Positions 1 through 9,139 of a DNA stretch of 64,000 nucleotides are shown one piece after another (the stretch's first letter is position 1; each line of letters starts with the position of its first letter). The position numbers and the translations under genes were made by a program. Location of the stretch: the NCBI RefSeq assembly GCF_039526385.1, contig NZ_BAAAIX010000026.1, positions 1 to 64,000 on the forward strand, read 5' to 3'. The DNA is from Luteococcus peritonei. Its GTDB lineage: Bacteria > Actinomycetota > Actinomycetes > Propionibacteriales > Propionibacteriaceae. The notes beneath the pieces were generated by a model. The model did no database searches and was not told where the DNA came from. It saw only the letters and a program-made list of their open reading frames with translations.

Positions 1-21
1 AACCTCGACCCCATGCGCCAT
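1..21 (-). CDS. 5' end of a gene running off the left edge
   Basis: On the minus strand an ATG at 21 is preceded by a strong ribosome binding site (GAGGAGGGG, five bases before the ATG). It opens a frame beginning M-A-H-G-V-E-V that leaves the window. Only seven codons are visible, so no function can be given. The upstream pntAB genes run in the same direction, so it may belong to the same transcript. Confidence 0.4.
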
Positions 22-72
22 CACAACCCCTCCTCACAGAACCGTTGCGCTGACCACATGAATCCGCCAGCC

Positions 73-97
73 GATGTGGGGCGAGATCCTGGATCGA
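73..97. repeat. GATC-rich intergenic element, single arm
   Basis: This 25-bp stretch (GATGTGGGGCGAGATCCTGG followed by ATCGA) closely resembles the right arm of the inverted repeat at 13066-13088. It lies in the 235-base gap between pntB and the gene leaving the left edge. No complementary arm was found nearby. The element may be a small dispersed repeat of this genome. Confidence 0.35.
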
Positions 98-202
98 CGG
101 AGCGATTTTCAGGGTTCGAGCCGGGACACCATGGCCGCCGCCACCCCGGACAGGACGGACGCCGCCACCCGGATGGGTGACGGCGTCGGTCGAGGATGGG
201 CT

Positions 203-255
203 CGGGCCCTGATGGCGGTTCGGGCCCTGATGGCGGTTCGGGCCCCGAGGGCGGT

Positions 256-274
<19 letters not shown>
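203..274. repeat. 18-bp tandem repeat, about four copies
   Basis: Unit CGGGCCCTGATGGCGGTT is perfect at 203-220 and 221-238, near-perfect at 239-256 (CCGAG for CTGAT) and degenerate at 257-274. It begins within the last codons of pntB and runs just past its stop. Read on the plus strand it would encode Gly-Pro-Asp-Gly-Gly-Ser repeats, but that frame is antisense to pntB and has no start signal, so it is treated as a non-coding repeat. Confidence 0.7.
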
Positions 275-1671
<1,397 letters not shown>

Positions 1672-1672
1672 G

Positions 1673-3220
1673 TCAGGCCTCCTTCCGGAACATCTGGAGC
1701 ATGCGGTGGGTGACGGTGAAGCCGCCGAAGATGTTGATGCTGGCGATCAGCACCGCGACGAAGCTGAGGATCTTGACCGCCCAGTTGTCGCTGCCGAGCT
1801 GCGTGATGGCACCCACCACGATGATGCCGCTGACCGCATTCGTGACGCTCATCAGCGGGGTGTGCAGGGCGTGGGTGACATTCCAGACCACGTAGTAGCC
1901 CACCACCACGGCCAGCGCGAAGATGCCGAACAGGGAGACGAAGCTGGTGGGCGCCACGGTCAGCAGCGCGATCAGCGCCAGCGAGGCGATGCCGATGGTC
2001 ACCACCGGCTGCCACCAGGGCTTGGGCTTCTTCGGGACCGCGACGGCGGCAGGGGTCTCGACGGCGGCCGCCGGCGTGGTGGCGGGTGCCGCGGAGACCT
2101 GGATCGGGGGCGGCGGGAAGGTGATCTCGCCGTCGCGCACGATGGTCATGGTGCGCACCACCTCGTCGTCGAAGTCGACGACGAGCTGGCCGTCCTTGGC
2201 CGGGGTCATCAGCTTGAGCGCGTTGACCAGGTTGGTGCCGTAGAGCTGGCTGGACTGGCCGGGCAGTCGGCTGGCGAGGTCGGTGTAGCCGATGATCGTG
2301 ACGCCGTTGGCGGTGGTGTACTTCTCGCCGGGCCGGGTCAGCTCGCAGTTGCCGCCACCGAGGGCGGCCAGGTCGACGATGACCGAGCCCTCCTTCATGG
2401 AGGCCACCATGTCCGCGGTGATCAGCTTCGGCGAGGGGCGCCCGGGGATCGCGGCGGTGGTGATGATGATGTCGACGTCCTTGGCCTGCTCCGCGTAGAG
2501 CTCGGCGGCGCGGGCGGCGAAGTCGTCGCTGGCCTCCTTGGCGTAGCCGTCGGTGCTGACCTCCTGGGAGGCGCCGCGCACGTGCAGGAAGGTGGCGCCC
2601 ATGCTCTCCACCTGCTCGGCGGTCTCGGGCCGCACGTCGGTGGCGCGCACGATGGCGCCCATGGCGTTGGCGGCGCCGATGGCGGCCAGGCCGGCCACGC
2701 CGGTGCCGGCCACCAGCACCTTGGCCGGCGGCACCTTGCCGGCGGCGGTGACCTGGCCGGTGAAGAAGCGGCCGAAGGCGTGGGAGGCCTCCACCACGGC
2801 GCGGTAGCCGGAGATGTTGGCCATCGAACTGAGGGCGTCGAGCGCCTGGGCGCGGGAGGTGCGCGGCACCATGTCCATGCTCATGGCGGTGATGCCCTGG
2901 GCGGCGAGCCGCTCGGTGAGCTCGGGGGTCTGGCGCGGGTGGAGGAAGGTGATCAGCACCGCGCCGGGGCGCATGGCGGACAGCTGCTGCTCGTCGGGCT
3001 CGTTGACGCCGAGCACGATGTCGCTGGACCAGACGGTCTGCGCGTCGACGACGCGGGCGCCGGCGGCCTCGAAGGCTGCATCGGAAGCACTCGATCCCTC
3101 ACCGGCGCCGTGCTCGACCACGACCTCGTAGCCCAGCTCCTGCAGCGCGGTGACGGTCTTCGGTGTTGCCGAGGCCCGGTTCTCCCCGGGCCTGGATTCT
3201 CGTGGGACACCAATTCGCAT
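1673..3220 (-). CDS. pntA: NAD(P) transhydrogenase subunit alpha
   Basis: NAD(H)-binding subunit of the transhydrogenase that PntB completes. The 515 residues form a full-length, single-chain PntA rather than the split PntA1/PntA2 form. Domain I shows VPRESRPGE at the N terminus and the Rossmann motif VAGTGVAGLAAIGAA near residue 170, followed by a proline/alanine-rich linker (about 375-400) and four hydrophobic segments at the C terminus. The ATG is preceded by TAGGGT (3227-3232) with a six-base spacer and no good ribosome binding site, so the mRNA is probably leaderless. It lies 77 bases downstream of the aminotransferase gene. Confidence 0.96.
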   Translation of the reverse strand: MRIGVPRESRPGENRASATPKTVTALQELGYEVVVEHGAGEGSSASDAAFEAAGARVVDAQTVWSSDIVLGVNEPDEQQLSAMRPGAVLITFLHPRQTPELTERLAAQGITAMSMDMVPRTSRAQALDALSSMANISGYRAVVEASHAFGRFFTGQVTAAGKVPPAKVLVAGTGVAGLAAIGAANAMGAIVRATDVRPETAEQVESMGATFLHVRGASQEVSTDGYAKEASDDFAARAAELYAEQAKDVDIIITTAAIPGRPSPKLITADMVASMKEGSVIVDLAALGGGNCELTRPGEKYTTANGVTIIGYTDLASRLPGQSSQLYGTNLVNALKLMTPAKDGQLVVDFDDEVVRTMTIVRDGEITFPPPPIQVSAAPATTPAAAVETPAAVAVPKKPKPWWQPVVTIGIASLALIALLTVAPTSFVSLFGIFALAVVVGYYVVWNVTHALHTPLMSVTNAVSGIIVVGAITQLGSDNWAVKILSFVAVLIASINIFGGFTVTHRMLQMFRKEA

Positions 3221-3245
3221 GGTGCGACCCTAACGACGAGATGTT

Positions 3246-3263
3246 CCCCGGAGGCCACCGGGG
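3246..3263. terminator. Weak hairpin between aminotransferase and pntA
   Basis: CCCCGG-AGGCCA-CCGGGG forms a 6-bp perfect stem with a 6-base loop in the gap after the aminotransferase stop. There is no T-run, so termination is possible but unproven. Confidence 0.3.
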
Positions 3264-3297
3264 TGCAGGAATTGTCGTTGTCACGTTCCAAGACGCG

Positions 3298-4455
3298 TCA
3301 TTGTCCTGCCGACAGGCCCTTCAACCGCTCCACGGCCGCTTCCAGGGTGCTGCGGGACTTGCACTGCGCGAGGCGGATCCACGCCTGGTGCTCTCCCGGC
3401 GCGGGATGGCAGAAGGCGCTGTACGGGATGGCGACGACGCCCACCCGGGTGGCCATCTCGCGGCAGGCGCGGGCAGCGTCGCTGATGCCCAGCGCCGAGG
3501 CGTCGGCCACCGTGAAGTAGCCCGCATCCGGCACGAAGGGCTGCAGTCCCGCGGCCCGCAGCCCGTCGACCAGCAGGTCGCGGCGCTGGCGCAGGCTCTC
3601 GCGGGTGCGCGCGAAGACCTCGTCGGGAAGGCCCAGGCCGACGGCGACAGCCGGTTGCAGCGGGGCGGCATTGGTGAAGGTGAGCCACTGCTTGACGCCC
3701 TCCACCCGGTCCACCAGCTCCGCGGGGCCGCTCAGCCAGCCCACCTTCCAGCCGGTCACCGAGAAGGTCTTGCCGGCGCTGGAGATGGTCAGGGTTCGCT
3801 CGAAGCCACCGGGCAGCGAGGCCACCGGCACGTGCGGCGCCTCGAAGCAGAGGTGCTCGTAGACCTCGTCGGTGACGATGGTGGCGCCCACCCGCTCGGC
3901 CGCCTCCACCACCGCCTGCAGCTGGTCGCGCCGGAACTGGAAGCCGGTGGGGTTGTTCGGGTTGTTGAGCAGGATCACGCGGGTGCGCGCGGTGACCGCG
4001 GCGGCCAGCTCCTCGGCGTCCAGCTCGAAGCGGGGCCCGTCGGGGCCGTCGATCCGCCGCAGCCGGACGGTGGTGTGGCGGGCGCCGCAGAGCTGGATCA
4101 CGGCAGCATAGGCGTCGTAGAAGGGTTCCACGGTGAGCACCTCGTCGCCCGGCCCGGCCAGCGCCATCAGGCTGGCCGCCAGCGCCTCGGTGGCGCCGGC
4201 GGTCACCATCACCTGGCTGTCGGGGTCCAGCTCGATGCCCCAGAAGCGTCGCTGGTGGGCGGCAATCGCCTGGCGCAGCTCGGGGATGCCGCGGCCGGGC
4301 GGGTACTGGTTGCGCCCCTCCAGGACGGCCCGACGGGCCGCCTCGAGGATCTCGAGGGGCCCGTCGTCGTCGGGAAATCCCTGGCCGAGATTCAGCGCGC
4401 CGGTGGCGGTGGCCAACGCGCTCATCTCGGCGAAGATGGTCAGCTCCCGGGTCAT
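3298..4455 (-). CDS. Class I/II PLP-dependent aminotransferase
   Basis: A 385-residue fold-type I aminotransferase resembling the kynurenine/glutamine or aspartate/methionine transaminase group (YbdL/KAT-like). Visible landmarks are NLGQGFPD near the N terminus, NNPNNPTG, the conserved TDEVYEHL, SSAGKTFSVTGWKVGW carrying the PLP lysine, and a C-terminal arginine (AWIRLAQC) that usually binds the substrate carboxylate. The ATG at 4455 (MTREL) is chosen because homology begins there; the open frame extends further upstream. The substrate cannot be fixed from sequence. It follows the lipoprotein gene by 49 bases on the same strand. Confidence 0.88.
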   Translation of the reverse strand: MTRELTIFAEMSALATATGALNLGQGFPDDDGPLEILEAARRAVLEGRNQYPPGRGIPELRQAIAAHQRRFWGIELDPDSQVMVTAGATEALAASLMALAGPGDEVLTVEPFYDAYAAVIQLCGARHTTVRLRRIDGPDGPRFELDAEELAAAVTARTRVILLNNPNNPTGFQFRRDQLQAVVEAAERVGATIVTDEVYEHLCFEAPHVPVASLPGGFERTLTISSAGKTFSVTGWKVGWLSGPAELVDRVEGVKQWLTFTNAAPLQPAVAVGLGLPDEVFARTRESLRQRRDLLVDGLRAAGLQPFVPDAGYFTVADASALGISDAARACREMATRVGVVAIPYSAFCHPAPGEHQAWIRLAQCKSRSTLEAAVERLKGLSAGQ

Positions 4456-4504
4456 GCCCAGCAGCGTCTCACACCATCGCGAGCGCTCGGCGCCACGCCC
4501 ACGC

Positions 4505-5326
4505 TCAGGCCAGGCGCACCAGGCTGCGCGCCAGGGTGTCCTCGATGGCCCGGGAGTCGGCCGTGGCCGGCGGGTTGTCGATGCTGCGGATGCTGATGAT
4601 GGCGACGTGGGTACCGGTGGCCACAACGCCGGTGGAGACCGCGAACTTCGTGCCCGTCTCGCCGTCGGTCAGGTTGAGCGTGACGGTACGGGCGGTGCGG
4701 CCGCCGGGGAAGGTCAGCGGGGTGGCCTTCTCGGTGAAGTTGGTCAGCAGGTCGGGGTTCTGGGTGGTCATCCGCTTGCCGCAGCCGGTCAGTCCGGCGC
4801 CCATCTTCTCCATGGCGGCGACGGCCTGGGCATGGCTGGCGAAGGAGGCGATGCTGGCGCCGCCGGTCATGTTTCCCTGGGCGTCGGCGTACTCCCGGGT
4901 CCAGATGGTGTTGGGCTTGAAGCTCTCCCAGCCCATCGTCTGGCAGGCGGCGACGGGGGCCTGGCCGTCGCCCTGGTAGGTCTCGCCGGGGGTGAAGACC
5001 TGGTCACCGAAGACCAGGTCCTGGCCGGTGGGCAGGTTGGCCCGGCTGACCGGCGTGGCGGCCTCGGTGCTGCGGCTGGCCGAGGCGGAGCCGGTGGCCT
5101 TGCCCCCGGCAGTGTTGCCGCCGCTGCTGCCCTGGCCCGAGGGCAGGGCCGCCTCGACGTCGCTGGAGTTCGTGGCGGTGGCGCTGGGGCTGCCCGGGGC
5201 TGGCGCGCTGGTGGCGGGCTGGCTGGTGCTCGGGGTGGTGGCGGGTGAGGCGGTGCCGCAGCCGGTCAGGGCGAGGGCGACGAGGGCGAGGCCGCCCAGT
5301 GCGGCGACCGGGGACGTGCTGCTCAT
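4505..5326 (-). CDS. Putative secreted lipoprotein
   Basis: A 273-residue predicted lipoprotein. A short hydrophobic signal ends in the lipobox L-T-G-C with the cysteine near residue 23. It is followed by a Ser/Thr/Ala/Pro-rich linker to about residue 95 and then a globular domain containing two cysteines (AACQTMGW and LTGCGKRM). The domain layout resembles the PknH-like extracellular sensor domains of actinobacteria, but this is only a resemblance. A clear AGGAGG lies seven bases before the ATG. Function unknown; it probably sits on the outer face of the membrane. Confidence 0.75.
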   Translation of the reverse strand: MSSTSPVAALGGLALVALALTGCGTASPATTPSTSQPATSAPAPGSPSATATNSSDVEAALPSGQGSSGGNTAGGKATGSASASRSTEAATPVSRANLPTGQDLVFGDQVFTPGETYQGDGQAPVAACQTMGWESFKPNTIWTREYADAQGNMTGGASIASFASHAQAVAAMEKMGAGLTGCGKRMTTQNPDLLTNFTEKATPLTFPGGRTARTVTLNLTDGETGTKFAVSTGVVATGTHVAIISIRSIDNPPATADSRAIEDTLARSLVRLA

Positions 5327-5489
5327 GATGACCTCCTGGGAAGCGGCAGGCCGCGGGTGGGTGACCCCGCGGCCCGGAGCGTGTGCTCACTCCTAGTACG
5401 CAGCCATCCACCGGGTGGTTGCACTTCCCGCGGAAATTTCCTGGCCAGCGAGGGGTGGCCACCATCCCTGGCGCCCGACCCCTGGGCTC

Positions 5490-7229
5490 TCAGCCCAACT
5501 GGATGGCCGGGGCCAGCAGCGGGGCGGTGAGGAAGCCGTCGATCCGCACGCCGAGTCGGTTGGCCGCCAGCGCGAGCAGCCGCTCGAAGCCGGTCGAGCC
5601 GTCCAGCGTGGCCGCCAGGGCTTCGGCCCCTTGGCCGCCGACGGACTCGGTGGAGGTCGCCGGGCGGAACTGGTCCAGCGGCCCGAGCGCCGGGTAGGGG
5701 CGCACGTGGGTACGGGATCGGGTCAGCCCGGCCAGCTCGCAGGCGCGGTCGATGGCCAGGTCCATGCCACCCAGGTGGTCCACCAGCCGGCGGTCCAGCG
5801 CGTCGGCACCGGTCCACACCCGGCCTCGGGCGATCGGCTCCAGCTGCTCCAGCGGCATCGAGCGGTCCTGGGCGGCCTTGCTGGTGAAGTCGGCGTAGAT
5901 CCGGTCCAGCGAGGCGTGGAAGCGCTCCCACTGCTCGTCGGTGAACCACTCGTCGGAGGCCATCATCCCGGCATTGCGGCCCGAGTCGATGCCCTCGTGC
6001 ACCAGGCCGAGCTTCTCGTAGGTGCGGCGGGTGACGAACTTGCCGCCCACCACACCGATGGAACCGGTCAGCGTGGCCGGGAGCGCGACGATCTCGTCGG
6101 CGGCCATCGAGACGTAGTAGCCACCGGAGGCGGCATAGGTGCCCATCTGCGCCACCACGGGCTTGCCGGCCTCGCGCAGCTGGTGCACCGCGCGCCAGAT
6201 GGAGTCGCTGGCCACGGCCGAGCCGCCGGGCGAATCGACATGCAGCACGACGGCCTTGACCTTGTCGTCGCGCTGGGCGGCGCGCAGGCTCTCGCAGACC
6301 ACGTCGGCACCGGTGTCGCCCTGTCCAGACATGCCCCCGGGACGGCCGCGGCCGGAGACGATACCGCCGCGCAGGCTGACCACGGCCAGCGTCGGTTGCT
6401 TGCGCTGCACCAGGTCGTGCGCCATCTGCTCGGCGGGATTGCGCGAGTTCCAGCGGTGCACAAAGCGCAGCTGCTCCACCTCCGCGTCCCAGGTCTTGAG
6501 GGCGTGGGCCATGGCCTGGTCGCGGTAGCCGAGCTGGTCCACCAGACCACGATCGAGGGCCTGCTGCGGGGTGAGCGGCGAGTTGTCGACGGCATCCCAG
6601 ACCTGCTGCTCGCCCAGGCCGCGGCGCTCGGCGACGATGGCGACGAAGCGGTGCGCCAGCGAGTTGGCGAGCGCCTGCATCATCTCCCGGTTCGGCTCGG
6701 TGACGTGGTCTGCGGAGAACTGGTCACCGGCGGTCTTGTACTCGTGGCGCTGGCTGAACTGCGGGTCGACGCCCAGCTTGCCCAGGGCTCCCTTGAGCAG
6801 GGTGATGCCGACGTGCACGCCGCCGATGCCCAGCTCGCCCGAGGGTTGCATCCACAGTTCCTGGCAGTGGGCGCCGACAAGGTAGGTGGGCAGGGCGTTG
6901 GCGAACTCACCGAAGCTCTCGCTGAAACCCAAGGTGGGCTTGTGCTCGCCGAAGGCGGCGATGGCCAGGGCCAGCTCCTGCGCCTGGGCCAGGCCCAGCC
7001 CGGACTCCCCCAGGTGCACCACCAGCCCGAGCACGTCGTCGTCGGTGGCGGCCTCGCGCAGCCGCTCGCGCAGCGCCTTCATGCTGGGGGCGTTCATCGC
7101 CTTCAGCGCGGCCATCGGGTTGGTGGGCGGCGCCACCAGCACGCCGCGTGCCAGGTCGATCTCCAGCACCACCTTGGAGCCGTTGCTGCCGCCCACGAAC
7201 TTCTGCTTCACCATCGAGACCAGGTCCAT
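5490..7229 (-). CDS. sppA: Signal peptide peptidase SppA, long (67K) type
   Basis: A 579-residue S49-family peptidase with two tandem domains, thought to degrade signal peptides left after secretion. The C-terminal half has the nucleophile serine in YAASGGYYVS, and the N-terminal half has a candidate general-base lysine in RHEYKTAGD, as in long-form SppA where the Ser/Lys dyad is split between the halves. HVDSPGGSA is also conserved. TAGGCT (7236-7241) sits six bases before the ATG with no ribosome binding site, suggesting a leaderless mRNA. It lies next to a broken signal peptidase gene, a functional link in secretion. Confidence 0.9.
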   Translation of the reverse strand: MDLVSMVKQKFVGGSNGSKVVLEIDLARGVLVAPPTNPMAALKAMNAPSMKALRERLREAATDDDVLGLVVHLGESGLGLAQAQELALAIAAFGEHKPTLGFSESFGEFANALPTYLVGAHCQELWMQPSGELGIGGVHVGITLLKGALGKLGVDPQFSQRHEYKTAGDQFSADHVTEPNREMMQALANSLAHRFVAIVAERRGLGEQQVWDAVDNSPLTPQQALDRGLVDQLGYRDQAMAHALKTWDAEVEQLRFVHRWNSRNPAEQMAHDLVQRKQPTLAVVSLRGGIVSGRGRPGGMSGQGDTGADVVCESLRAAQRDDKVKAVVLHVDSPGGSAVASDSIWRAVHQLREAGKPVVAQMGTYAASGGYYVSMAADEIVALPATLTGSIGVVGGKFVTRRTYEKLGLVHEGIDSGRNAGMMASDEWFTDEQWERFHASLDRIYADFTSKAAQDRSMPLEQLEPIARGRVWTGADALDRRLVDHLGGMDLAIDRACELAGLTRSRTHVRPYPALGPLDQFRPATSTESVGGQGAEALAATLDGSTGFERLLALAANRLGVRIDGFLTAPLLAPAIQLG

Positions 7230-7303
7230 GTCCCGAGCCTAGGTGGCGCCACCGACAGAGCGAAGGGCCCATCGCTCTCGGCGGAGGCGACCTGCGCCGC
7301 CTC

Positions 7304-8055
7304 TCAGCAGTCCGTCACGCCGTCGCGCACCGCGGGGGCAGCCGGGGCCGGGCCAGCCGGGCCGGGGACGGAGCCGAAGGCACCAGGGAGGGTGAACCTG
7401 CGCCACCGGTCGACGGGTGCCACGGTGGCGACCACCGGGCCCACCACGGCCTCCAGGTCCACGAAGCCGGCCATGCCGGCCGGCTGTCCAGCGGTCACGG
7501 GATCGTCCAGGTGGCACCGTCAGTCGGCCGAGTTGTCGCGGTGGTCTCCCATCACGAAGATCCGGCCGGCGGGCACGGTCACGTCGACGTCGAACTCCGA
7601 GGGCTTCACGGTCTGACCGTCCGGGAGCCGGTAGAGGTAGTCCTCCTCCTGCAGCGGATGCCCGTTGACCTGGACACGCCCGTGGTCGTCGCAGCAGGAG
7701 ACCCGATCTCCCGGCAGGCCGATCACGCGCTTCACCAGGTGCCCGGTGCCGCTGGCGGGGGCAGGCCGATGGCCTCCGCGCCGCGTCGCAGGGCACCACG
7801 GCGGTCGGCCTGGGGTGCGAGCCACCCCGCGCGATCCTCGAAGACCACGATGTCGCCACGATGCACCTCACTCACGCGTGAGGCCGCGACGCGGTCCCCC
7901 ACCGCCAGGGTGTTCTCCATCGAGCCCGTGGGGATCACGAACATCTGTCCCACGAAGGCGCGCAGCAGGGCCGAGATGACCAGCGCCAGGACCACCACCA
8001 CCAGCAGCTCACCGAGCATGCCGGCCCACCGTCGCCGTCCACGCACCTCCGACAT
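7304..8055 (-). pseudogene. lepB: Signal peptidase I, frameshifted and with in-frame stop
   Basis: The frame from 8055 begins with a transmembrane helix and the box-B catalytic serine (PTGSMENTL, Ser45), then runs out of homology near 7760. Homology continues in another frame with the catalytic lysine (LVKRVIGLPGD) and box E (MGDHRDNSAD). At 7520-7522 a TGA replaces the serine codon of the expected S-x-D-S-R motif, after which RCHLDDP and a plausible C terminus continue in frame to 7304. The span is 752 bases, one short of 251 codons, consistent with loss of one C from a five-C run at 7757-7761. Start: GAGGAG before the ATG at 8055. As written, no product could contain both catalytic residues. 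Either a pseudogene or sequence error. Confidence 0.85.
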
Positions 8056-8086
8056 GCCTGCTCCTCGCGCTCATGGAAATGCCGCC

Positions 8087-8105
8087 AGCCTAGGGCGACT
8101 AGGCT
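8087..8105. promoter_or_regulatory. Inverted repeat AGCCTA-N7-TAGGCT in divergent promoter region
   Basis: Lies between lepB (minus) and the RluA gene (plus). The right half, TAGGCT at 8100-8105, is a -10 box six bases from the RluA-gene ATG. The left half would serve as TAGGCT for the other direction. The repeat is therefore most simply two divergent -10 elements. Confidence 0.5.
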
Positions 8106-8111
8106 CCCGGC

Positions 8112-9056
8112 ATGCCCCGTTCACCGCTCCCGCTGCGCCACGGCCTCAACTCGGCCTGGGTCCGCACCCCGCGCGAGCACGACTGGGCCACCATGCGCGA
8201 CTGGCTGGTGCACAAGATCCCGCGGCTGGAGGCGCAGCGGATCGACGAGATGTTCGCCGAGCAGCGCTTCGTCGACGAGGACGGCGTGCCGATCCCGATC
8301 GACGCACCCTTCGCGCACCACCGCTTCATCTTCTTCCACCGCGACCTGCCCGACGAGACGCCGCCGCCCGGCGAGCTGCTGGTGATCCACCGCGACGAGC
8401 GGCTGGTGGTGCTGGACAAGCCCCACTTCACCTCCACCATCCCGCGCGGCCAGCACGTGGTGCACTCCGCCGTGGTGCGGGCCCGTCGTGAGCTGGACCT
8501 GCCGGAGCTCTCCCCGGCTCATCGGCTGGACCGGCTCACCGCAGGGGTCCTGCTGTGCACCACGCGGCGGGAGTTCCGCAGCGCCTACCAGCAGCTCTTC
8601 GAGAAGCGCCTGCCACGCAAGACCTATGAGGCGGTGGGCCGTTTCCGTGAGGACCTGGAGTTCCCGGTGGAGGTGAGCAGCCACATCCGCAAGGAGCGCG
8701 GGGTGCTGCAGGCCGTGGAGGTGCCGGGCGCCGAGCCCAATGCCCACACCCGGATCGAGCTGCTGGAGGATCGTGAGGACGACGAGCTCGGCCCGATCGG
8801 GCGCTACCGGGTGAGCCCCACCACCGGCAAGACCCATCAGATCCGGCTGCACATGAACTCGCTGGGCATCCCGATCGTCAACGATCCCTTCTACCCGGTG
8901 GTGACCGAGCAGGAGCTGGACGACTTCACCCGCCCGCTGCAGCTGCTGGCCCGCGAGCTGCGCTTCGTCGACCCCTACGACGACTGCGAGCGGGTCTTCA
9001 CCTCCATGCGCACCCTGGAGGCCTGGCAGCCCGGCGACCCCGCGAAAACCGGTTGA
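8112..9056 (+). CDS. RluA-family RNA pseudouridine synthase
   Basis: A 314-residue pseudouridine synthase that isomerises specific uridines in rRNA or tRNA. The catalytic aspartate is in HRLDRLTAGVLL, and the downstream GKTHQIRLHMNSLG is the family's conserved arginine/leucine segment. There is no clear S4 domain; the N-terminal 90 residues are a family-specific extension ending before LVVLDKPHF. TAGGCT six bases before the ATG and no ribosome binding site suggest leaderless translation. The exact RNA target is not evident. Confidence 0.9.
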   Translation: MPRSPLPLRHGLNSAWVRTPREHDWATMRDWLVHKIPRLEAQRIDEMFAEQRFVDEDGVPIPIDAPFAHHRFIFFHRDLPDETPPPGELLVIHRDERLVVLDKPHFTSTIPRGQHVVHSAVVRARRELDLPELSPAHRLDRLTAGVLLCTTRREFRSAYQQLFEKRLPRKTYEAVGRFREDLEFPVEVSSHIRKERGVLQAVEVPGAEPNAHTRIELLEDREDDELGPIGRYRVSPTTGKTHQIRLHMNSLGIPIVNDPFYPVVTEQELDDFTRPLQLLARELRFVDPYDDCERVFTSMRTLEAWQPGDPAKTG

Positions 9057-9088
9057 CGCCGCGCCGCGACCTGCGCTGTGCTGGAGCC

Positions 9089-9100
9089 ATGTGGATCTGA
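9089..9100 (+). other. Possible three-codon upstream ORF (M-W-I) before ABC-F gene
   Basis: ATG TGG ATC TGA follows GGAG by two bases and lies about 40 bases before the ABC-F start. Antibiotic-resistance ABC-F genes often have short leader ORFs that mediate ribosome-stalling attenuation. No paired stem-loops were worked out here, so this is only suggestive. Confidence 0.2.
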
Positions 9101-9139
9101 CCTCTCGCCATCACCCACCACCAGCGATCGAGGTCTCCC

